From positions 1-34,902 of the forward strand of contig JAIVJJ010000255.1 in the NCBI GenBank assembly GCA_020200095.1: a stretch of DNA of 34,902 bases. The letters run 5' to 3'. A program made the position numbers and the translations under genes. The DNA comes from Acidobacteriota bacterium. Its GTDB lineage: Bacteria > Acidobacteriota > Blastocatellia > Pyrinomonadales > Pyrinomonadaceae. This document shows, in pieces, positions 6,574-13,821 of the stretch (its first letter is position 1; each line of letters starts with the position of its first letter). A model generated the notes under the pieces. It saw nothing but the letters and a program-made list of their open reading frames with translations. It searched no databases and was not told where the DNA came from.

Positions 6574-7233
6574 TTAATTGTCTTGCATCCAGCCTCGCAG
6601 AATGGCGTAGCGGACGATGTCTATGCGACTGCGCATATTGAGTTTGCGTAGCGCGTTGGCTTTGTGCGCTTCGACGGTTTTAACGGAGATGTCCATTTTT
6701 TCGGCGATTTCATTGTTGCTGTAACCGAGCGCGATGTAGCGCAAGGACACGGATTCGCGCTCGCTTAATTGTGCGCCGCGTGTTTCGCCGCGCGGCTTTT
6801 TTGTGCTTTTTCCGACGTAGTTGCCGAAAACTTTTCCGGTCATTGCCGGGTCGAGGTAATTGCCGCCGCCTGCTACCGTGCGAATGGCGCGAAGCATCTC
6901 GCTTGCCGCGCTTTGTTTTAAGACGTAGCCGGAAACTCCGGCTTGCAGCAGTTCCTGCAGGTAGGCATCGTCGGTGTGGCGCGTTAAGGTTAAAATTTTT
7001 ATTTCGGGCGCGACTCTTTTGAGTTTTGCCGCCGCCGTCAGACCGTTTAGTTCGGGCATTGAAATATCCATCAGCAATACGTCCGGCGCGAGTTCCTGCG
7101 CCAGGCGAACGGCTTCGCGCCCGTTGCCCGCCTCGCCGCAAACCTGCATATCGTCCTGCGCGTCGACTATCAAGCGCAAACCTTCGCGCACGGATTCGTG
7201 GTCTTCGGCAATCAGGACGCGAATCTCAGACAT
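6574..7233 (-). CDS. NarL/LuxR-family response regulator
   Basis: Output half of a two-component system. The receiver domain covers residues 1-120 from MSEIRVLIAEDHESV: E10/D11 is the acidic pair, D56 in LLMDISMPELNGL is the phosphorylation site, and T and K switch residues are in ILTLTRHTDD and YVLKQSA. A GerE-type helix-turn-helix is at about residues 150-215 (LSERESVSLRYIALGYSNNE, MDISVKTVEAHKANALRKLN). The track extends 27 residues further upstream, but the ATG at 7233 has AAGGGAG about eight bases before it and matches the family start. The gene overlaps the kinase stop by 8 bp, so it is translationally coupled to its probable partner kinase. It is the likely binder of the palindromes just downstream, an untested idea. 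Confidence 0.95.
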   Translation of the reverse strand: MSEIRVLIAEDHESVREGLRLIVDAQDDMQVCGEAGNGREAVRLAQELAPDVLLMDISMPELNGLTAAAKLKRVAPEIKILTLTRHTDDAYLQELLQAGVSGYVLKQSAASEMLRAIRTVAGGGNYLDPAMTGKVFGNYVGKSTKKPRGETRGAQLSERESVSLRYIALGYSNNEIAEKMDISVKTVEAHKANALRKLNMRSRIDIVRYAILRGWMQDN

Positions 7234-10200
7234 TTTTTTTCTCCCTTTTAACAAACGAAGCCGGAACGCGAACGAAAACGGTCGTTCCCTGTTTCGGCGC
7301 AGACTCAATTTCAAATGTTCCGCCGACGAGCGCGGCGCGTTCCTCCATTCCCATCAAACCGAGACCTTTGCTTCGATTCTTCTTATCATTCGGTTTAAAG
7401 CCTTTGCCGTCGTCTTCGATGATTAGAACAATCAAATCGTCGCGCCTCTCAAGCACCACGCTCACGCTTTTGGCTTGGGCGTGTTTGTGCGTGTTATTGA
7501 GCGCTTCCTGCGTGATGCGGTAGAGATTTATTTCGACTTCGGGCGCGAGTCGCATTTTTTTTAATTTTGAAGCGTGAAACTCCACCGTCACGCCCGCGTG
7601 ATGCGACCACTCGCGCGCGTAATTTTCGAGTGAAGCAACCAAACCCAAATCGTCGAGCGCGGCGGGGCGCAATTCCCAGGCGAGAAAATCAACGTCCGCG
7701 TCAATTTGTCTGGCGATAATCTGTATTTCGTCAATTTTGCCGCAAACCTCTTCTTCCTCGCATATTTTTCTCGCGGCTTCGAGCTTTAATCTTAAAGCGG
7801 TTAATTGTTGACCGAGTTCGTCGTGTAAATCGCGGGCGATGCGTTTTCGTTCATCTTCCTGCGCGCTGATGAGTCTTTGCAGTATTTCCTTATCCTGCAC
7901 GGCTTGTTCGGCTTCGATTTTTTCGGTCTGGTCGCGGCAGATTTTGACAAAACCGTGAATTCCGCCGTTGCGAAGCGGCTGCATCACGCCGGAAGCGTAA
8001 AAACGCGAGCCGTCTTTGCGAATGTGCCAGCGCTCGTCTTCGGCTAATCCGGTCTCGGCGGCGCACTCTATTTCCATTGCGGGAACGCCCCGCGCCTGGT
8101 CTTCGGGCGTGAACAAAATCGCGCCGCTTTTACCGATGATTGCTTTTTCCTTCCAGCCGAAAGTTTTTTCCGCGCCCGTGTTCCACGAATCGACCAGATT
8201 GTCTTTGGTAACTGTAAAAATAGCGTAATCGCTTGCGCTTTCAAGCAACAAGCGCAGACGTTCTTCTGATTTCAACAAGGCTTGTTCCGACTTTTTGCGT
8301 TCGGTGATGTCAACGGAAACTCCGACAATGCCAATCATTTTTCCCTGACCGTCGTTGATCGGCGAATTAAAAACCTGTGCCGGAAATGTCGCGCCGTCGC
8401 GCCGTTTCACCTGAAACTCGCCCGACCAGCTTTTTCCCTGATTCAGCAGCGACATAATCTCTTCGGCTTGTTCAGCCATTATCTCCGGCGTCGTTATTTC
8501 ACGAACATTTCGACCCTGCACTTCGTCAGCCGTCCAGCCGTAGAGTTTTTCGGCAAACCGATTCCAGAAAATAATCTTACCGTCCATATCCGTAGCGATC
8601 ACGGATTGCTCGACCGTGTTGAGCAGATTAGCCTGAAAGCGGATGGATTCTTCCGCGCGCCTGCGCTCGGTGATAACGCGCGTCGAACCGGCGACGACTT
8701 CGACCGTTCCGTCTTCGCCGGTGACGGGCGTGAAAATATATTCGTAAAAGCCTTCCTTGCCCGCCGGATTCGTGTAAGGCGTTTCGTCCCTGACGATTTC
8801 CCCTGTTTCGACGACTTCGAGAATCTGCGCGTGCAGTTTGTCCGCCAATTCCTTCGTATACGGCAGCTCGCGGAAAGTTTTGCCCGTGATTTTTTCAATC
8901 GTGATGCCGAGCAAATCGAGCAGCGGTTTGTTGGCGTAGGTGAAACGCCCTTCCTTGTCGAAGGTGTAGGCGAAATCGGCGATTGACGAGAGCGCGGTGT
9001 CGAAAACTTTGGCTTGCCGCTCGCGGCTTTGAGCAACCTTGTTCAAAGCCTGTTCAATCTCGATGCGCTTTGTGATGTCTATAAAAGTTATGACCGTGCC
9101 GATGATTTGGTCTGTCGCCGTGCGATACGGGTAAACGCGCATCAGCAGCCATTTGCCTTTAACGTTTTCAAATTCGCGCTCGACGGTTTGCAGAGTTTTA
9201 AGAACCAGTTCGGCATCCTTTTGCAGATCGACGAAATTCATTTTCGTCGCGATGTCGGCGAGCGGGCGATTTAAATCCGAGTCAATTAAATTAAAAACCG
9301 CGCGCGCGACCGGCGTGAACATTTTGACGCGCAAGGTGCGGTCGAGAAAAATCGTGCCGATGTCGGACGAAGTCAATAGATTCTGGAAATCGCTGTTCGA
9401 TTGGGACAGCTCTTCGATTTTGAATTTCAATTCGTCATTGACCGTCAGCAATTCTTCGTTGACCGACTGCAATTCCTCGCGGCTCGTCTCGAGTTCTTCG
9501 GCGGTCGAGCGCAGCTCTTCGTTGATCGCCTTCAATTCCTCGTTCGAGGCGCGCATCTCTTCGGTCTGCGCTTCGTATTGCTCGACCGAGAAGCGAAGCT
9601 CCGTTTTCGTCCTTTCCAATTCTTCTTCGAGTTGCCGCACAATCGGCTCGTCCGACGAGATGATTTTTTCCGCCTCATTCTCCACGTCTGTCGCTTGGGA
9701 AGACTCGAACAGAACAAGCAGAAAACCGCGCGCCGTGTCGTCATCGCGCAAAATCGGACGAACATGAATGTTGATAAATTCCGTTTGTCCGTCAATCTGC
9801 GCTTTCACATTGGCGGCGCCGACGTTCGCCCGACGCTGAACTGCTTGAAACATCGCGGTTCTGAGTTCGACGCGCAGTTCCGGATGAATCAACTGAAGAA
9901 GATTTTTCGTCGGCTCGCCGCCCGCAAATTGCAGAAAGCGTCCGGCTTTCGGCGACAAATGCGCGATGTCGTAATTTTCGCTGACGACAATCGAAGGCGG
10001 CGCGTATTGCTCGAGCATCTGCTGATGAAGCTGGCTGAAAGTGATGCGTTCGAGCAGGCGATTTTCCCGTTCCTGCACGGTCATCGCCGCCGATTTCTGT
10101 TCGGCGTAAAGCATCGGCTGCCACACCTCCGGCATCGGATACTGAATTTTCGGCGTTGCCTCGCGGCTCTGGTAAATGTGCTGCTCTTTGCTGACGCTCG

Positions 10201-11629
10201 CAAACAAATTAATCGAGCCTTCAATTGATTCCGATGTTCCGAGGAAAAGAAACTTGCCCGGATTCAAAGCGAAATGAAAAGTTTTTATCGCCCGTTTCTG
10301 CGCCGTGTCGTTAAAATAAATCAGCAGATTGCGGCACGTGATAAGGTCGAGACGCGAAAACGGCGGGTCTGTCAAAGTATTGTGTTTGGTGAACAAAATC
10401 ATCTCGCGCAATTCGCGCCCGATGCGAAAGCCGTCCACGTCTTCGATAAAAAATCGCTGCAATCTTTTACGGGACACGTCCGCCGCGTCAACGAGCGTGT
10501 AAAAACCTTCGCGCGCGTGAGCAATCGCGTCTTCGTCAATGTCGGTAGCAAAAATCAGAACCGCAGGCGCATCCGTTTTTCCTTCAAGCTGCTCGGCAAA
10601 CACCATCGCCAGACTATAGGCTTCTTCGCCCGTCGCGCAGCCGGCGACCCAAATGCGAATTTCATCTTTGGCTGTTTTGTCCTGCAAAATGCGCGGCGCG
10701 ACTTCGGTTTCCAAAAACCGAAACGCTTCCTCGTCGCGGAAAAAATTCGTTACCGAAATCAGCAAATCCTTCAAAAGCGCAACGGTTTCATCCGGGTTAT
10801 CGCGCAGGTAAGCGGCGTAGTCGGCGACCGTCTGAAGATCGTGGACGATGATGCGCCGTGCGATGCGCCGCAAAACCGTCGGATGCTTGTAATTGGTAAA
10901 ATCGTGTCCGGTGCGAACTCGCAAAAGAGCGAAAATCTCGCGCAACGCCGATTGGTCTTTGTCAGGTCGAGATTCTGGAGAATCCAGAATCTCGACCTGG
11001 GTGAGATTCGTTTTGTAAGCGATAATCTTCGCCGGAATCTCCCGCACATTCAAAACCTGGTCAACCAGATTGGTCGCAATCGAATTGCGCGGCATCTCGC
11101 CAAACTCGGCTTCGCGCGGGTTCTGCACGAAAACCACGCCGCCGCGTTCCTTGACGCGCTTGAGTCCCATCGAACCGTCCGCGCCCGTCCCCGAAAGAAT
11201 GACGGAAATCGCCCGCGTTTGATGCGATTCAGCCAGCGTGCGAAAGAAAAGATCAATCGGAGCGCGGCGTTCCTCGATGTTCACATTCGGCTCGATGACG
11301 ATACACCCGTCAAGCATTTCCAAATGCTGATTCGGCGGCACGACGTAAACGTGATTCGGCACGATCTTCACCCGTTTCATCACCTGAGTTACGGGAATCT
11401 GTGCCGTCGTCTGCAAAACTTCCGCCAGGCGGCTTTCGTGGTCGGGTGAAAGATGCAGAATAACGACATAAGCCACGCCCGAATCGGCGGAGACATTTTC
11501 AAAAAATTCCTTCAGGGCTTGTATGCCGCCGGCAGACGCGCCGATGCCGACGATTAAAAAATCCTTGTCGGCAGCCTTTTGTAAAGATGCCTTTTCGGTG
11601 ACGATTTTTTTAGATTTGGATTTTTTCAT
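7226..11629 (-). CDS. CheB-CheR-PAS-histidine kinase hybrid
   Basis: A giant signalling protein (about 1467 aa from the ATG at 11629). In track numbering, a CheB methylesterase domain spans about 38-220: Ser in GIGASAGGIQAL, His in VILHLSPDH and Asp in LSGTGADGSMGL are all present. A CheR methyltransferase follows at about 245-510, with the SAM site WVAGCATGEEAYSLAM and LITCRNLLIYF. A long coiled coil of E/L repeats is at about 660-735, then four PAS domains to about 1255. The transmitter has the phospho-His in ARDLHDELGQQL (about 1284), NNTHKHA, and an ATP lid with EDDGKGF and GLGLMGMEERA, so it is HisKA_3 type. It probably phosphorylates the overlapping NarL regulator. No transmembrane segment is seen, so it is cytosolic. 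The first 15 track residues lie in the inserted repeat and are unlikely to be real. Confidence 0.93.
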   Translation of the reverse strand: MKKSKSKKIVTEKASLQKAADKDFLIVGIGASAGGIQALKEFFENVSADSGVAYVVILHLSPDHESRLAEVLQTTAQIPVTQVMKRVKIVPNHVYVVPPNQHLEMLDGCIVIEPNVNIEERRAPIDLFFRTLAESHQTRAISVILSGTGADGSMGLKRVKERGGVVFVQNPREAEFGEMPRNSIATNLVDQVLNVREIPAKIIAYKTNLTQVEILDSPESRPDKDQSALREIFALLRVRTGHDFTNYKHPTVLRRIARRIIVHDLQTVADYAAYLRDNPDETVALLKDLLISVTNFFRDEEAFRFLETEVAPRILQDKTAKDEIRIWVAGCATGEEAYSLAMVFAEQLEGKTDAPAVLIFATDIDEDAIAHAREGFYTLVDAADVSRKRLQRFFIEDVDGFRIGRELREMILFTKHNTLTDPPFSRLDLITCRNLLIYFNDTAQKRAIKTFHFALNPGKFLFLGTSESIEGSINLFASVSKEQHIYQSREATPKIQYPMPEVWQPMLYAEQKSAAMTVQERENRLLERITFSQLHQQMLEQYAPPSIVVSENYDIAHLSPKAGRFLQFAGGEPTKNLLQLIHPELRVELRTAMFQAVQRRANVGAANVKAQIDGQTEFINIHVRPILRDDDTARGFLLVLFESSQATDVENEAEKIISSDEPIVRQLEEELERTKTELRFSVEQYEAQTEEMRASNEELKAINEELRSTAEELETSREELQSVNEELLTVNDELKFKIEELSQSNSDFQNLLTSSDIGTIFLDRTLRVKMFTPVARAVFNLIDSDLNRPLADIATKMNFVDLQKDAELVLKTLQTVEREFENVKGKWLLMRVYPYRTATDQIIGTVITFIDITKRIEIEQALNKVAQSRERQAKVFDTALSSIADFAYTFDKEGRFTYANKPLLDLLGITIEKITGKTFRELPYTKELADKLHAQILEVVETGEIVRDETPYTNPAGKEGFYEYIFTPVTGEDGTVEVVAGSTRVITERRRAEESIRFQANLLNTVEQSVIATDMDGKIIFWNRFAEKLYGWTADEVQGRNVREITTPEIMAEQAEEIMSLLNQGKSWSGEFQVKRRDGATFPAQVFNSPINDGQGKMIGIVGVSVDITERKKSEQALLKSEERLRLLLESASDYAIFTVTKDNLVDSWNTGAEKTFGWKEKAIIGKSGAILFTPEDQARGVPAMEIECAAETGLAEDERWHIRKDGSRFYASGVMQPLRNGGIHGFVKICRDQTEKIEAEQAVQDKEILQRLISAQEDERKRIARDLHDELGQQLTALRLKLEAARKICEEEEVCGKIDEIQIIARQIDADVDFLAWELRPAALDDLGLVASLENYAREWSHHAGVTVEFHASKLKKMRLAPEVEINLYRITQEALNNTHKHAQAKSVSVVLERRDDLIVLIIEDDGKGFKPNDKKNRSKGLGLMGMEERAALVGGTFEIESAPKQGTTVFVRVPASFVKREKKNV
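10963..10999. repeat. perfect 17-bp inverted repeat inside the kinase coding sequence
   Basis: CAGGTCGAGATTCTGGA (10963-10979) and its exact complement (10983-10999) flank the loop GAA. The 37 bases are read in frame, giving about VEILDSPESRPD in the linker between CheB and CheR domains. A palindrome this long within coding DNA looks like an in-frame insertion of a small palindromic element. Confidence 0.75.
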
Positions 11630-11670
11630 AACGCTTTTACAAAGCTGATAACAATAGATTTTATAAATTG

Positions 11671-11690
11671 CCACTAGCTTTAGCTAGTAG
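11671..11690. repeat. REP-like hairpin, ACTAGC-TTTA-GCTAGT
   Basis: A 6-bp perfect stem with TTTA loop at the start of the left flank. Its counterpart in the right flank at 12436 has a different stem sequence with pairing kept. Confidence 0.7.
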
Positions 11691-11838
11691 ACAGCCTTGC
11701 TAGCAATCAAGCGGCTTTAGCCAAAGTTAAAATAAAAATCAATCATCCTTTTTGCTTCAGCTAAAATTAGGCTAAAGCCATCAGGAAATTTAGAAAACAC
11801 AGTTTGGCTAAAGCCTCTGCTCTTTACTCAAACTGTCC

Positions 11839-11858
11839 CACTAGCTAAAGCTAGTGGC
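11839..11858. repeat. REP-like hairpin, CCACTAGC-TAAA-GCTAGTGG
   Basis: A perfect 8-bp stem with TAAA loop, the inverted orientation of the TTTA type. It ends the left flank, so the flank carries hairpins of opposite orientation, like a BIME. Confidence 0.75.
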
Positions 11859-11894
11859 AATTGAAAAACAATTTCTTATGTCAACAGAACCAGC

Positions 11895-12338
11895 CTAATT
11901 TTCTTTATCCTTTAATTTCTGAAATCCTGCACGGCTCAAAAAATCTTCAAACTCGTCACCAAAACTTCTCTTTCGGTGATGTTCTTCTTGATTGGCAATA
12001 TATTTTCTGACGCTTTCTAAAGTCGATTCGCTTACGGAAACAGCAAAATACTCGTCCTGCCATTCAAATTTTGTTTTGCACAAACGATTTTTGTTCGTCC
12101 AAAATGAAGACTCGCCTTTTATCAACTGCATTATTTTCTCAATCGTCTGGTCTGTTCCCAAAGAAATTAAACAATGAACGTGGTCTTTATGACCGTTGAT
12201 GAAATCGAGATGTATATTTTTAGCCCGCGCGTTTTCTCGAATATGCACGAAAACTTTTTGTCTCGTTTCATCCGTTAGATATGGCTCGCGGTTTTTTGTC
12301 GACCAAACAAGATGTATCCAGACTTTGACGAACGGCAT
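11895..12338 (-). CDS. REP-associated tyrosine (Y1, IS200-like) transposase
   Basis: A 147-aa HUH single-strand transposase. The metal-binding HUH motif is H53-V-H55 in KDHVHCLISL. The catalytic tyrosine is Y113 in SVRKYIANQEEHH, and FEWQDEYFAVSVS is the typical segment before it. The N-terminus MPFVKVWIHLVWSTKNREPY matches the family start. Y1 enzymes nick and join single-stranded DNA at hairpins. The hairpin-rich flanks on both sides fit a RAYT that acts on REP-like hairpins. All catalytic residues are intact, so it may be active. It lies on the same strand as the surrounding genes. Confidence 0.93.
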   Translation of the reverse strand: MPFVKVWIHLVWSTKNREPYLTDETRQKVFVHIRENARAKNIHLDFINGHKDHVHCLISLGTDQTIEKIMQLIKGESSFWTNKNRLCKTKFEWQDEYFAVSVSESTLESVRKYIANQEEHHRKRSFGDEFEDFLSRAGFQKLKDKEN

Positions 12339-12432
12339 ATTTATTTAGGCTGAAGCCTGCTGTCTATTTTCACTTTGTCCACCGGGTTCTGTTGACATTT
12401 TGCCTTTATAAATTGTTTTTGATTTTATAAAT

Positions 12433-12454
12433 TGCCTCCAGCTTTAGCTGGAGG
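12433..12454. repeat. REP-like hairpin, CCTCCAGC-TTTA-GCTGGAGG
   Basis: A perfect 8-bp stem with TTTA loop in the right flank at about 12436-12455. Compared with the left-flank copy, stem bases have changed on both sides so that pairing is preserved, which supports selection on the structure. Confidence 0.75.
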
Positions 12455-12695
12455 TTTAGTTAGCAGCAAAGCAAGCGGCTTTAGCCCAATAGTAATAAAA
12501 AAATCAATCATCCTTTTTAGCTTTAGCTAAACTTTGGCTAAAGCCAAGAGGAAATTTCATTTTTCTCCTATTCGGCTAAAGCCTTTTGTTATATCCAATC
12601 AAAGTCCACTAGCTGAAGCTGTGGCAATTTATCAAAGCAAAATGTGAGCAGAGCCTTGCTAAAGCTAGTGGCAATTTATAAATGATTCGATTCTT

Positions 12696-13694
12696 TTAAT
12701 TGCTCTTAGCGTCTTCGGCTTGCTGCCGCAATTTGTCGCTGCTTAATTGCTCGTGCGTTAAGACGACTTGCCTGACGGCTTGCGCTCGATTCTGCGCTTC
12801 TTTCGCCTTTTTGAAAAACATCGCGGCAAGTTTCGGCTGATTGACTTCGGCAAAATGGTCGCCGATATGATTGAGCAGCATTATGCTTTCTTCGACGCCG
12901 CGCATCGCGCTGTATAAACTGTCTTCGATATTTTCCGTCACGGTCGCCAGCAAACTGTCGGCGGAATATGCGTGTCCGGTATGACACCGAAAACGGGCGC
13001 GTTTGCCGTCTGTGATTTTCAATAAAACGCCGTGACAATCCGGGCAGGTAAACGGCGTCAGCTCGCCGAATTTCATAATGCCCGACTCAAACGCGCTATC
13101 TTCTGCCGCAACGCCGATTTCAATTTTAGTTTTTTCATCGTCTTCCATATTTACCTCAGAAGTTCCCGCTGTTTTTTCTTTTGATAAGCGGACGAGAAGG
13201 TCAGCCATTTGCGCGACGGGAACGCTGTAATCGACCGCTACTTCGCGTAGGGCGTTTTCCGGCATCGAAGGAATTTCCGCGTCCGCCGGGTCTTGAACAA
13301 TCGCCAAACCGCCGTGATGTTTTATTGTCCAGAGTCCGGCAGTTCCGTCATCGAGCGCGCCGGACAAAATCACGCCGATTACCTTTGAGCCGTAAGAATA
13401 GGCGGCAGAACGAAAAAGCGGGTCAACAGCGGGACGAAAACGATTTTCCTTTGGACCTTTGGTGACGCGCACTTGCCCGTTTTCAATTAGTAAATGTCGG
13501 TCGGGCAGCGCGACGTAAATCCGGTTCGGCTCGATTGCTTCGCCGTCGCAAGCGTGCGCGGCAGAAAGAGTTTCCAAACGATTCAAAACCTGCGGCAGAA
13601 CGCTGCGAACGTCCGGCGACATATGCCAGACGACGAACAGCTCGGCTCCGAAATCTTTCGGCAAGCCGCCGACAAGTTTTTTTATCGCTTCAAA
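12696..13694 (-). pseudogene. CheB-type methylesterase remnant lacking its N-terminus and catalytic serine
   Basis: Homology to the CheB domain begins abruptly at FEAIKKLVGGLPKDF (13694), immediately after an in-frame TGA (13695-13697). The GASAGG segment with the active-site serine, which should come just before, is absent in all frames. The histidine (FVVWHMSPD) and aspartate (ILSGALDDGTAGL) sites remain. The C-terminal part is intact: a zinc-ribbon-like FTCPDCHGVLL with RFRCHTGHAYS, then an alpha-helical tail, as seen in stand-alone CheB proteins. The track start (13664) is a TTG inside the domain. The upstream 130 bases are unrelated repeat-like sequence. Translation of a serine-less product cannot be excluded, but a methylesterase it is not. 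Confidence 0.8.
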
Positions 13695-13821
13695 TCAAAA
13701 AGGCGTGGAACAAGTGTGAGAACATTTTTGCGAGAAGCGCGCTTTACTTTTAAGCCCTTCCTCACGGTTGCGCTACTGACACGGTTTCACAGAATAATGT
13801 CCGCTCTCATGACTTATATCC
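13695..13821. repeat. repeat-like sequence at the cheB break point
   Basis: This is the non-coding stretch between the MATE stop and the truncated cheB. On the minus strand it contains GTCAGTAGCGCAACCGTGAG and GAAGGGCTTAAAAG, wording that resembles short interspersed repeats of related bacteria; I cannot confirm that here. AACCGTG occurs twice in near succession. It replaces the expected 5' end of cheB, so it is the likely cause of the truncation. Confidence 0.45.

Larger units (their letters stand above)
11660..12682. mobile_element. REP/RAYT-type element with Y1 transposase and duplicated hairpin flanks
   Basis: A unit of about 1 kb bounded by exact 25-bp inverted ends, TTTATAAATTGCCACTAGCTTTAGC at 11660-11684 and its complement at 12658-12682. 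Inside lie a Y1 transposase gene and, on each side, a related flank of about 210 bp (11657-11866 and 12421-12632) in the same orientation. Both flanks contain AATCAATCATCCTTTTT and several hairpins with TTTA or TAAA loops. The unit separates the cheB remnant from the CheB-CheR kinase gene. RAYT transposases flanked by REP hairpins are known; this particular repeat is not one I recognise. Confidence 0.8.

Noticed and set aside
10274-11449. 391-aa plus-strand ORF, and further long ORFs at 8282, 9153 and 9401
   Set aside because: They lie antisense to the CheB-CheR-PAS kinase, are very rich in Arg/Phe or Ser/Arg, have no recognisable motif and arise from the codon bias of the real gene.
11657-12682. 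CRISPR array suggested by many short similar repeats
   Set aside because: The repeats are hairpins of varied stem sequence and irregular spacing with no uniform spacers and no cas genes.
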